NCBI RefSeq assembly: GCF_963422545.1
Contig: NZ_OY730251.1
Location: forward strand, 124,001-188,000
Source of the DNA: an uncultured Flavobacterium sp.
Lineage (GTDB): Bacteria; Bacteroidota; Bacteroidia; Flavobacteriales; Flavobacteriaceae
Reading direction: 5' to 3'
Length of the DNA stretch: 64,000 nucleotides
Shown here: positions 9,160 to 18,153 of the stretch, one piece after another
Numbering within the stretch: position 1 is the first letter of the stretch
Layout of the letters: the number at the start of each line of letters is the position of its first letter
Position numbers and translations under genes: made by a program
The notes under the pieces: model-generated
Seen by the model: the letters and a program-made list of their open reading frames with translations, nothing else
The model's database searches: none
Told to the model about the DNA's origin: nothing

Positions 9160-9224
9160 AAATTCGAAGTAAAATTAAAAACTTAACTAACAATCAAAAA
9201 CTCAAACTAATTTAAACAAAAAGT

Positions 9225-12164
9225 ATGAAAACAATTTACAAAAAGTTGTTATTTTTATTCCTCTTGTTGCCGTTTAGTGTACTCGCTCAAAGTACTTTAA
9301 ATGGAACTGTTGTCGATAAAACAACAGGACAACCAATTCCAGGAGTAAACATAAATGTAAAAGGTGCTACAGGAGGCGCCTCTACAGATTTTGATGGGAA
9401 ATTTCAATTGTCTAATGTAAAAAATGGTGACAAAATTGTAGTTTCTTTTATTGGATATAAAACGACTACACTTGATTTTTCAGGTCAAAAAAACTTAAAT
9501 ATTTCTCTAGAAGAAGATACGAATCAACTTAAAGAAGTAGTGGTTCAAGTAGGTTACGGAACTGTTAAGAAAAAAGACGCAACAGGTGCTATAACAGTTT
9601 TAACTAATAAAGATTTTAATAAAGGACCCGTTACTTCTGCAGATCAGATGATCCAAGGTAGAGTTGCTGGTTTACAAATCATTAATGGAGGAGGATCTCC
9701 AGGAGCTGATCCAGTTGTAAGGATTAGAAGTGGTTCGTCGCTTACTGCAAGTAATGATCCTCTTTATGTAATTGATGGAGTTCCGGTTGCGGCTGGGGGT
9801 GTTGAGGGAGGTAAAAATCCACTTTCGACAATCAATCAAAATGATATTGAATCTATTTCAGTTTTAAAAGATGCTTCAGCAACTGCAATTTACGGTTCAA
9901 GAGCTTCAAATGGGGTAATTATTATTACTACCAAAAAAGGAAAAGCTGGTGATATCAAAGTAAGCTATAACGGAAACTTTCAGGTTTCTGAAGTAACTAA
10001 AAAAGTAGATGCATTATCAAGCGGACAATTTAGAGATTTTATATCTGCAAATGGTAATGCTGCTCAACAAGCTTTGGTAGGATCAGCGAATACAAACTGG
10101 CAAGATGAAATTTACAGAACTGCTATGGGGACTGATCAAAATATCTCAGCAAGTGGAGGTTCAGATAATATAGCGTACAGAGCTTCTGTAGGATATACTA
10201 ATTTGAATGGTGTTTTGTTAAAAGATAATTTTGAGAGAACTACTATGGGAGTTTCACTTACTGGAGATTTTTTTGATAAGCATTTAAAAGTTCAGGTAAA
10301 TAATAATACTTCTATTATTAAAAGTAATTATAGCACTACTGGTGCTGTAAGTTCAGCTATTGGTTTTGATCCAACACAATCAGTAAAGAATGCTGATGGT
10401 ACTTATTTTCAATGGATGACAAGTCCAACAGAATTTAATCAATTGGCTGGAAAAAACCCAGTAGCGATGATTGAGCAACAAAACAATTTAGGTACTTTTT
10501 ATAGAAATATCGGGAATATTCAGTTTGATTATAAATTGCACTTTTTACCAGAATTGAAAGCTGTTGCTAATTTTGGTTATGATCAAATGAGTGGTAGAGG
10601 TTACGGAGGAATTGATGCTAATTATTTATCTGGTCTTAAGGGATCTGGGTACAATAATACTTACGAAAATATTGAAAAGAGAAACAATAAGGTAATGGAT
10701 TTGTATCTTAATTACAATAAAAAGATTGATGCAATAGATACTCAGGTTGACGTGACAGGTGGTTATACATATCAAGATTTTAGAGAAGAGAAAAATAAAT
10801 CAAATAATAATTTTGAGAATGATAAAAAGACGGTAGAGTTATTTACTCCAACACGTATTAATCTACAGTCATTTTTTGGAAGAGCGAATTTTACCGTTGC
10901 TGATAAATATTTAGTTACGGCTTCTATAAGACGTGATGGTACTTCTAGATTTACTGAACAATATCGTTGGTCAAATTTCCCGGCTGTTTCTGTTGCATGG
11001 AAATTGAATGAAGAAGGGTTTTTGAAAAACGTAACAAGTATTAACTCTTTAAAATTAAGAGGTGGTTGGGGTATTACAGGTCAGCAAAATATTGGTAATC
11101 CTTACCCTTCATTGCCATTGTATCTTGCATCAAATAGTACTGCTCAATACCAAATTGGAAATACATTTTATACAACTTACAGACCGCAACCGTATAACAG
11201 TAATTTGAAATGGGAAGAAACTACAACAATAAATATTGGATTAGATTTTGGTCTATTCAATAATAGAATTACAGGTGCTGCTGATGTTTATCAAAGAACA
11301 ACAAATGATTTATTGTTATATACTCAGAATCCTGCTTTTTTCGGATTTTCTAATTACGATAACTATAATATTGGTAGTATTAAAAATAAGGGAATCGAAT
11401 TATCTGCAGAGGTTGTTCCGGTTCAAACTAAAAATTTAGAATGGAGAATTGGTGGGAATATTACTTTCCAGGATTCAAAAATTACAAAATTAACTACTAC
11501 TCAAGATAATACTCCAGGTCTTGATACAGGTTCAATTGGAGGTGGAACAGGAAATCTAATCCAGAATAATCAGGTTGGTTATGCGCCAAATTCATTTTAT
11601 GTATACGAGCAGGCTTATGGAGCTGATGGAAAGCCTCTAGATGGTGTTTTTATTGATCGTAATAAAGATGGAGTTGTAAATGCAGATGACAAATATCGTT
11701 TTCATAAACCAACAGCCGATGTTTTTTACGGATTCTATACTAGCTTAACCTACAAAAGTTGGGATATGTCTATGAACTGGCGAGGTTCATGGGGTAATTT
11801 TATGTACAACAACGTAGATTCAGGATATGGTACTTATAATAATATCTTAACCAGAACTACTGATTTATCAAATGGTGTGGATAATCTTTTACAAACAGGT
11901 TTCAAAAAACAAACAGATGGACAATTGCACTCTGATTACTATGTACAAGATGCATCTTTTGTGAGATTAGATAATATTGCAATTGGCTATACTTTTAATC
12001 AAAAAATAAAAGGTATTTCGACGCTTAAATTAACGATGGCAGCTCAAAATGTTTTAACGATTACTAAGTATGAGGGCTTAAATCCTGAAATTTCTGGTGG
12101 TATAGATAATAATATATATCCGAGACCTATTACTTTCACGTTAGGATTAAATGCTAATTTCTAA
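9225..12164 (+). CDS. susC: SusC/RagA-family TonB-linked outer-membrane transporter
   Basis: Outer-membrane beta-barrel that imports malto-oligosaccharides with energy from TonB. The signal peptide is residues 1-21 (ending SVLAQ). A carboxypeptidase-like regulatory domain follows (about 24-100, STLNGTVVDKTTGQPIPGVN). The plug carries the SusC-typical DPLYVIDGVPV and ends ASATAIYGSRASNGVIIITT (about 180-235), and the barrel runs to the C-terminal aromatic FTLGLNANF. Length (979 aa) is usual. SusD starts 17 bp downstream, the standard SusCD pairing. Starch specificity is inferred from the surrounding amylase and SusB genes. Confidence 0.95.
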   Translation: MKTIYKKLLFLFLLLPFSVLAQSTLNGTVVDKTTGQPIPGVNINVKGATGGASTDFDGKFQLSNVKNGDKIVVSFIGYKTTTLDFSGQKNLNISLEEDTNQLKEVVVQVGYGTVKKKDATGAITVLTNKDFNKGPVTSADQMIQGRVAGLQIINGGGSPGADPVVRIRSGSSLTASNDPLYVIDGVPVAAGGVEGGKNPLSTINQNDIESISVLKDASATAIYGSRASNGVIIITTKKGKAGDIKVSYNGNFQVSEVTKKVDALSSGQFRDFISANGNAAQQALVGSANTNWQDEIYRTAMGTDQNISASGGSDNIAYRASVGYTNLNGVLLKDNFERTTMGVSLTGDFFDKHLKVQVNNNTSIIKSNYSTTGAVSSAIGFDPTQSVKNADGTYFQWMTSPTEFNQLAGKNPVAMIEQQNNLGTFYRNIGNIQFDYKLHFLPELKAVANFGYDQMSGRGYGGIDANYLSGLKGSGYNNTYENIEKRNNKVMDLYLNYNKKIDAIDTQVDVTGGYTYQDFREEKNKSNNNFENDKKTVELFTPTRINLQSFFGRANFTVADKYLVTASIRRDGTSRFTEQYRWSNFPAVSVAWKLNEEGFLKNVTSINSLKLRGGWGITGQQNIGNPYPSLPLYLASNSTAQYQIGNTFYTTYRPQPYNSNLKWEETTTINIGLDFGLFNNRITGAADVYQRTTNDLLLYTQNPAFFGFSNYDNYNIGSIKNKGIELSAEVVPVQTKNLEWRIGGNITFQDSKITKLTTTQDNTPGLDTGSIGGGTGNLIQNNQVGYAPNSFYVYEQAYGADGKPLDGVFIDRNKDGVVNADDKYRFHKPTADVFYGFYTSLTYKSWDMSMNWRGSWGNFMYNNVDSGYGTYNNILTRTTDLSNGVDNLLQTGFKKQTDGQLHSDYYVQDASFVRLDNIAIGYTFNQKIKGISTLKLTMAAQNVLTITKYEGLNPEISGGIDNNIYPRPITFTLGLNANF

Positions 12165-12181
12165 TTCAAATAACAAGAAAA

Positions 12182-13777
12182 ATGAAAAAGATACAAATAA
12201 AAATAATGGGTATTTCTTTGTTTATGATGACGATGTTGCTTTCATCATGTACAGCTGACCTTAACCAATCACCAGATAATGGAGATTCTGTTACTAGTGA
12301 TGAGCTTTTTGCTAATCCAGCTGCATACAAAGAAAATTTAGCTAAATTATATGCTGGTTTTGCAACTACAGGACAACAAGGACCAGCTGGAAGTCCCGAT
12401 ATTTCTGGAATTGACGAAGGCACAAGTCAATATATTAGAGGTTTCTGGATGATGCAGGAGTTAACCACTGATGAAGCTGTTATTGCGTGGAATGATGGAA
12501 CTATTAAAGATTTTCATTATCAAACCTGGACATCAGGTGATACTTTTATTGCCGCTACATTTGCACGTTTTTCTTTTCAAATTGTGAACTGTAATGAGTT
12601 TTTAAGACAAACTACAGATGCAAAATTAGCAGGAAGAGGAGTAACAGATGCTTCGGTATTAGCAGATATTAAAACGTACCGTGCAGAAGCTCGATTTTTA
12701 AGAGCAATGACTTACTGGCATTTAGTAGATACTTTTGGAGCAGGATCATTGGTGACAGAAGATTCACCAAGTACATTCTATTATCCAGAATATGCTTCAA
12801 GAGCTGAGTTGTATAAGTTTATAGATGATGAGCTTACTGCTATTACGCCATTATTAAAAGCACCAAAAGCAAACGAACAATATAGAGTTGATCAGGCAGC
12901 TGCGTGGATGTTACAGGCTAAGTTATACATGAATGCAAAGGTTTATATTGGTACTGATAATTATGCGGCAGCACTTCCTTTGATTAATAAAGTTATTTCT
13001 TCTGGTTATTCTATTCATAATAACTATAATCAGTTGTTTTTGGCTGATAATAATAAAAACGGAGCTCAGAATGAATTTATTTTTGCTATCGCTTTTGATG
13101 GGTTAAATACGCAAACTTATGGAGGTACAACATTTTTAGTGCACGCTCCAGTTGGAGGAAGTATGGTTGCATCAGAATTTGGTATCAATGGAGGTTGGGG
13201 AGGTATTAGAACCACATCAGCTTTTGTGAATAAATTTGATGCTGGGACAACAGATACTCGTGGTCAGTTTTATACTAAAGGACAATCTAAGGAAATCGCT
13301 GATATAGGTTCATTTACTGATGGATATGCTATTCAGAAATTTAAAAATGTTGATGTTAATGGAGTTCAGGGGTCAGATAAAGCAGGAAACTTTGCAGATA
13401 CTGATTTTCCAATTTTTAGATTGGCAGATGCTTATTTAATGTATGCAGAATGTGCTATTAGAGGTGCAGGAGGTGATCTAGGAACCGCTACTACTTATGT
13501 AAATGCGTTAAGAACAAGAGCAAAAGGTAACTTGATAACTCAGGGGGATCTTACTTTAAATTTCATTTTAGATGAAAGAGGAAGAGAGCTTCATTGGGAA
13601 GGACATCGCAGAACTGATTTGATTCGCTTCGGGAAATTTACCGGTGGCTCTTATTTATGGCCATGGAAAGGGAATGTTATTAGTGGTACTTCTACGCAAA
13701 GTTATAGAGATTTATTTCCAATCCCATCGGGGGCTTTAGCATCAAATCAAAAATTAAAACAAAATCCTGGATACTAA
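12182..13777 (+). CDS. susD: SusD/RagB-family starch-binding outer-membrane lipoprotein
   Basis: Surface lipoprotein that caps SusC and binds the glycan. The lipobox LLSSC puts the lipidated Cys at residue 23. The body shows SusD-type helices (EARFLRAMTYWHLVDTFGAG, ADAYLMYAECAIRGAGGDLG) and the closing ILDERGRELHWEGHRRTDLIRFGKF followed by LFPIPSGALASN. Length (531 aa) is typical. It is translated just behind susC. Confidence 0.95.
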   Translation: MKKIQIKIMGISLFMMTMLLSSCTADLNQSPDNGDSVTSDELFANPAAYKENLAKLYAGFATTGQQGPAGSPDISGIDEGTSQYIRGFWMMQELTTDEAVIAWNDGTIKDFHYQTWTSGDTFIAATFARFSFQIVNCNEFLRQTTDAKLAGRGVTDASVLADIKTYRAEARFLRAMTYWHLVDTFGAGSLVTEDSPSTFYYPEYASRAELYKFIDDELTAITPLLKAPKANEQYRVDQAAAWMLQAKLYMNAKVYIGTDNYAAALPLINKVISSGYSIHNNYNQLFLADNNKNGAQNEFIFAIAFDGLNTQTYGGTTFLVHAPVGGSMVASEFGINGGWGGIRTTSAFVNKFDAGTTDTRGQFYTKGQSKEIADIGSFTDGYAIQKFKNVDVNGVQGSDKAGNFADTDFPIFRLADAYLMYAECAIRGAGGDLGTATTYVNALRTRAKGNLITQGDLTLNFILDERGRELHWEGHRRTDLIRFGKFTGGSYLWPWKGNVISGTSTQSYRDLFPIPSGALASNQKLKQNPGY

Positions 13778-13796
13778 TAATTAAAAATATACTAAT

Positions 13797-14870
13797 ATGA
13801 AAAATATAACAAAACTATTAATTGCTTTATTAGCATTAGTTGCAATATCATGCAACGTTGAGGACGTACAAGATAGACCAGTTATTGTGGGAGTTGATTC
13901 TCCAGTTTTAACTGCTCCTTCATCGGGCACAGCTTATGTGTTATCTCCAGATAAGGCTGATGTGCAAGCGGAACGTTTTACATGGAAATCTGCAAATTAT
14001 GGCGGAGATGTTGAAGTAACTTATACAGTTGAAATTGACTCAAAAGGTAATTCATTCAAAACACCACAAGAATTAGGTACTGTTAAATCTCAAAATCAGG
14101 TTTCAGTTTCTGTAGGGAAATTAAATAGCGCTGTGTTGGCTTTAAAAGCGACTCCATTTGTTGCTTCAGATTTTGAAGTAAGAATAAGATCTAATGTAAG
14201 TACAAATATTATGTTTTCTAACGTTGCGGGGATTGTTGTAACTCCATATACTACTGAAACGCCTAAATTATGGATTCCTGGAGGATATCAAAATGCAAGT
14301 GGTTACGGTTCTGACTGGACTCCATCTTCTGCTCCAACATTACTAGCTGAAGGTTATGGAAAAACTGCTTTTGACGGTTATGTGTATTTTGCAACAGCAG
14401 GCGAATTTTTACTAACTCCTGCAGCAAATTTTGATAATAAGTATACAAAAGGTGCAACAGCTGGAACTTTAATTTACAATGGAAGTGATAATCTTCAAAT
14501 TGCTACGCCAGGTTACTATAGAATAAAAGCAGACACTGATCCTGCAAAATTAACCTATTCAGCAACGAAAATGACATGGGGTATTATTGGTAATGCAACT
14601 CCTGGAGGATGGGATACTGATACGCCAATGACTTATAATCCTACTACTAAAAAATGGACAGTTATTGCTGTTTTAACAGCACAATCTGCTCCTGATAATG
14701 GTTTGAAATTTAGAGCAAATGGAAACTGGGATTTGAATTATGGTGATACTGGAGCTGATGGTAAATTAGAAGAAGGTGGAACTAATATTGGCACAACAGC
14801 AGGAACTTATTTAATCACACTTGATTTAAGTAATCCAAGAAATTACACTTACTCTATGGTAAAACAGTAG
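13797..14870 (+). CDS. SusE/SusF-like starch-binding outer-membrane lipoprotein
   Basis: Surface lipoprotein thought to hold starch near SusCD without catalysis. The lipobox ends at Cys19 (VAISC). An N-terminal Ig-like SusE domain (about 30-145) is followed by two carbohydrate-binding-like repeats (about 155-255 and 258-357). Each opens with an aromatic-rich strand (KLWIPGGYQNASGYGSDW and MTWGIIGNATPGGWDTDTPM). With 357 aa it matches SusE size better than the longer SusF. It lies 19 bp after susD and is closed by a strong terminator. Ligand range is not readable from sequence. Confidence 0.88.
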   Translation: MKNITKLLIALLALVAISCNVEDVQDRPVIVGVDSPVLTAPSSGTAYVLSPDKADVQAERFTWKSANYGGDVEVTYTVEIDSKGNSFKTPQELGTVKSQNQVSVSVGKLNSAVLALKATPFVASDFEVRIRSNVSTNIMFSNVAGIVVTPYTTETPKLWIPGGYQNASGYGSDWTPSSAPTLLAEGYGKTAFDGYVYFATAGEFLLTPAANFDNKYTKGATAGTLIYNGSDNLQIATPGYYRIKADTDPAKLTYSATKMTWGIIGNATPGGWDTDTPMTYNPTTKKWTVIAVLTAQSAPDNGLKFRANGNWDLNYGDTGADGKLEEGGTNIGTTAGTYLITLDLSNPRNYTYSMVKQ

Positions 14871-14883
14871 TAAGTAAAATTAT

Positions 14884-14912
14884 AAAGAGGCTATCTACGG
14901 ATAGCCTTTTTT
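14884..14912 (+). terminator. intrinsic terminator after susE
   Basis: AGGCTATC (14888-14895), a TACG tetraloop, GATAGCCT (14900-14907) and a T-run. It separates susCDE from the amylase gene that starts 17 bp later, so the amylase probably depends on read-through or its own signals. Confidence 0.85.
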
Positions 14913-14928
14913 AATAAAAGTATTAATT

Positions 14929-17802
14929 ATGAAAAAAACTCTACTATTATTTTTCCTTTTGTTGTCTGTGTTTTCTTTTGCGCAGATACAACCGGCGACC
15001 TATTCTGTTAGCCCCGCAGTTTTTGAAGAAACAACTTCTATTACCATTACAATTAACGGAAGCAGTATTAACGAGACGACTTGGGGAGTTACAGATAATT
15101 CTCTTTATTTATGGGCTTGGGCTTTTGATACAAACGATACGACACAAAAAGGGACACCCAATAATGGAGCTTGGGATGCCTCAAGTGATGCAAGCAAATT
15201 CACTTATAATGCTGCTTCTGATACTTATACTAAAACCTTTACGCCAACAACTTACTATAATACTACAGGAATTGGTAAAATTGGTTTTTTAATTAAAGCA
15301 AAAAACGGAACAGGAGATAAAAAATCTCAGGATATTTTGGTCGAAGTTGGCTCTTTTCAGGTAAATCTGACTGCGCCAATTGAAAATAGCTCAACAATTA
15401 TTGCTTCTGGATCTAACTTTACTATTACAGCAACAAATACAAACGGGGCTGCAAGTTATTCCTTAAAAGCAAACGGAGTTGTTATCAATACAAGTGCAAG
15501 TACTTCAAGTTATTCATATTCTCACAGTAACATTACAGATAATCAAAGTTATGAATTGAGTGTAACTCAAGGAGCAACAACAATTGTAAAAAAGTTTACG
15601 GCAATTGTAAATCCAAACACGGTTTCAGAAGGCATGCCTGCTGGTTTAGTTGACGGAATTAATTATAATGCAGCAGATGTAACAAAAGCAACTTTGGTTT
15701 TAGACGCACCTTTAAAAGACTTTGTTTACGTTGCAGGAAGTTTTAACAACTGGCAGCCTTCATCGGCGTATGCCATGAAAAAAGATCCTGCTTCCGGAAA
15801 ATTCTGGTTAGAATTAACCGGATTGGTTTCAGGCGAAAATAATACCTATCAATATTGGGTTGTTGAGGCAACGCCAATTGCAAATTCACCTTCATTGGTA
15901 AAAACAGCAGATCCGTATTCGACTTTGGTATTGTCACCCTATGATGATCCTTCAGTTCCTGCAGCTTCATATCCAAATATGCCAGTTTATCCTGCAGGAC
16001 AAAACTATGAAGTTACAGTTTTGAAAACGGGGCAAACTCCATACAATTGGCAAGTAGCTAATTTTGCAAAGCCAGAAAAAGATAAATTGGTAGTTTACGA
16101 AGTTTTGATTCGTGATTTTGATGCCAATAGAAATTATCAAAGTTTGATTGATAAGATCGATTATTTTAAAACACTTAAAATAAATGCGATCGAATTAATG
16201 CCGGTAATGGAGTTCGAAGGCAATGAAAGTTGGGGTTATAATACTTCATTTCATATGGCTTTGGATAAGTTTTACGGAACTTCAGATAAATTAAAAGAAT
16301 TCATTGATTTATGTCATCAAAACGGAATTGCAGTTATTCTTGACGTAGCCTTAAATCATGCTTTTGGACGTAATCCGATGGTAAGAATGTGGATGAATGA
16401 TCCTGATGGAGATGGTTTTGGTTCGCCAACAACTGAAAATCCTTATTTTAATACCGTTGCAAAACATAGTTATAGTGTTGGAGAAGATTTTAATCATCAA
16501 TCGTTAAAAACGCAATATTATGTAGATCGCGTAATCAAACAATGGATTGAAGAATATAAAATCGATGGTTTCCGTTGGGATTTGACCAAAGGATTTACGC
16601 AAGCTTGTACAGCATCAGATGAAACTTGTACCAATGCATACCAACAGGACAGAGTAGATGTTTTAAAAAAATATGCAGATTATTCCTGGAGTCTTGATCC
16701 TACGCATTATACTATTTTTGAGCATTTAGGAACTGATGCCGAAGAGAAGGAATGGGCAAATTACAGAGTTACGGAAACGCCAAGTAAAGGTGTTATGATG
16801 TGGGGAAAAATGACAGACCAATACAATCAGCTGTCAATGGGATATGCTACGAGTAGTGATATTTCGAGAATGGCAAGTTCTAGCCGTGGTTTTATCGCAA
16901 ATCGATTAATGGGTTATGCAGAAAGTCATGATGAAGAGCGTTTGATGTATAAAAATGTTCAATACGGAGCTTCAAACGGAACTTATAATGTAAAAATATT
17001 AAATACAGCTTTGTCAAGAATGTCGGCAATTGGAGCAGTTTCGTTATTGATTCCGGGACCAAAAATGATTTGGCATTTTGGAGAATTAGGATGGGACAGC
17101 TCTATTTATACTTGTAATAATGGTACGGTAAACGATGCTTCAGCTACAATTGCCGGAGATTGTAAATTAGAAACTAAACCGCAGCCACAATGGGTTAATA
17201 ATTGGTTAGGAAACACAAATCGAAACAAGATTTACTACGATTGGGCAAAAATGATCAATCTTAAAACTACAGAACCTGTGTTTTTAGGAACGTCTACTAT
17301 TTCAAGTCCAAATTCGTTAAGTATCAATATAAAAATCACTAATAGTAGTTTAGCTTCGACACAATTAAAAGATGTTTTAATAGTAGCCAATTTTGATCTT
17401 ATGGCAAAGAATGTTGCAACAGGTTTTCCGTATACCGGAGCTTGGTATAATTTAATGGATAATACCACTATTAATGTGACGGATGTAAATGCAACTATGA
17501 ATTTACCGGCTGGTGAATACAGAATTTATGGTAACAAACAGGCAAATTTAGCGATTGAAAATTTCGAAAAAGGAAATACTGTTAGTTTGTATCCAAATCC
17601 GGTTTCGAATTATTTTACACTAGATATTGTAACAACCAAAGTTCAGGTTTATGCAATTTCGGGTCAATTGGTAAAAAGCTTTACAACAAACGGAAATTTA
17701 GATTTTCAGTTTGGAATAAGTGATTTAAAAACAGGAATGTATCTCGTGAAAGCTTTTGATGAGAATGACAATGTTCGAGTGGTTAAGTTTATTAAAAAAT
17801 AG
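14929..17802 (+). CDS. extracellular GH13 alpha-amylase with CBM48-like domain and T9SS C-terminal signal
   Basis: Secreted endo-acting amylase of 957 aa that would start starch breakdown at the surface. Order: signal peptide (1-18), two beta-sandwich/E-set regions (about 20-145 and 148-228), and a CBM48-like domain (about 255-335, VYVAGSFNNWQPSSAYAM). The GH13 barrel (about 385-800) has region I DVALNH (472-477), nucleophile Asp551 in GFRWDL, acid Glu598 in IFEHLG and Asp668 in ESHDEE. The last 75 or so residues form a T9SS type A sorting domain (SLYPNPVSNYFTLDI, ISDLKTGMYLVK, VVKFIKK). The sorting domain implies export by the type IX system and surface attachment or release. All catalytic residues are present. 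Confidence 0.95.
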   Translation: MKKTLLLFFLLLSVFSFAQIQPATYSVSPAVFEETTSITITINGSSINETTWGVTDNSLYLWAWAFDTNDTTQKGTPNNGAWDASSDASKFTYNAASDTYTKTFTPTTYYNTTGIGKIGFLIKAKNGTGDKKSQDILVEVGSFQVNLTAPIENSSTIIASGSNFTITATNTNGAASYSLKANGVVINTSASTSSYSYSHSNITDNQSYELSVTQGATTIVKKFTAIVNPNTVSEGMPAGLVDGINYNAADVTKATLVLDAPLKDFVYVAGSFNNWQPSSAYAMKKDPASGKFWLELTGLVSGENNTYQYWVVEATPIANSPSLVKTADPYSTLVLSPYDDPSVPAASYPNMPVYPAGQNYEVTVLKTGQTPYNWQVANFAKPEKDKLVVYEVLIRDFDANRNYQSLIDKIDYFKTLKINAIELMPVMEFEGNESWGYNTSFHMALDKFYGTSDKLKEFIDLCHQNGIAVILDVALNHAFGRNPMVRMWMNDPDGDGFGSPTTENPYFNTVAKHSYSVGEDFNHQSLKTQYYVDRVIKQWIEEYKIDGFRWDLTKGFTQACTASDETCTNAYQQDRVDVLKKYADYSWSLDPTHYTIFEHLGTDAEEKEWANYRVTETPSKGVMMWGKMTDQYNQLSMGYATSSDISRMASSSRGFIANRLMGYAESHDEERLMYKNVQYGASNGTYNVKILNTALSRMSAIGAVSLLIPGPKMIWHFGELGWDSSIYTCNNGTVNDASATIAGDCKLETKPQPQWVNNWLGNTNRNKIYYDWAKMINLKTTEPVFLGTSTISSPNSLSINIKITNSSLASTQLKDVLIVANFDLMAKNVATGFPYTGAWYNLMDNTTINVTDVNATMNLPAGEYRIYGNKQANLAIENFEKGNTVSLYPNPVSNYFTLDIVTTKVQVYAISGQLVKSFTTNGNLDFQFGISDLKTGMYLVKAFDENDNVRVVKFIKK

Positions 17803-17860
17803 TTTTTAGAATATGATTTTAATATTCGAAAAAGTATAAGTTTGGTTTTGTTTAGTAGTG

Positions 17861-17892
17861 AAAAGGGTTGTCTGGAAACAGGCAACCCTTTT
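17861..17892. terminator. bidirectional terminator between convergent genes
   Basis: AAAAGGGTTGTC (17861-17872) pairs with 17881-17892, with one wobble pair and an 8-base loop. A/T runs on both sides let it serve the amylase gene and the minus-strand gene ending at 17914. Confidence 0.8.
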
Positions 17893-17913
17893 GGTTTAAG
17901 GTGTATTTTAAAT

Positions 17914-18141
17914 TTATTTCTTTTTGTCATTATATTCACCAATCAAGGCAAAATAGCCAAAAGTTCCCAGTCCTAAAACAATTAATGGAGTAAGGATAAA
18001 AAGAATGATGATACCAAAAACGAGATCATCTTGTTTGTCTGAAAGTAGTTTAGGCAGCCCAAATTCAAATATGCAAAAGTAAGTCGCAGCAATTGCGAGA
18101 AGAATCCATAAAACACCTAAAATTTGTTTAATTGTATTCAT
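17914..18141 (-). CDS. small two-helix membrane protein next to the MHS transporter
   Basis: 75 aa with two hydrophobic segments (about 8-30 and 41-68) joined by a short polar loop, and a Lys-rich tail. I recognise no named family. It starts 12 bp after the transporter gene and shares its direction, so it may be an accessory subunit or stabiliser of that transporter. Function unknown. Confidence 0.7.
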   Translation of the reverse strand: MNTIKQILGVLWILLAIAATYFCIFEFGLPKLLSDKQDDLVFGIIILFILTPLIVLGLGTFGYFALIGEYNDKKK

Positions 18142-18153
18142 ATTCTAATAGTA

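Noticed and set aside
12166..12423. Minus-strand open frame opposite the susD start
   Set aside because: Antisense shadow of susD with low-complexity translation and no support.
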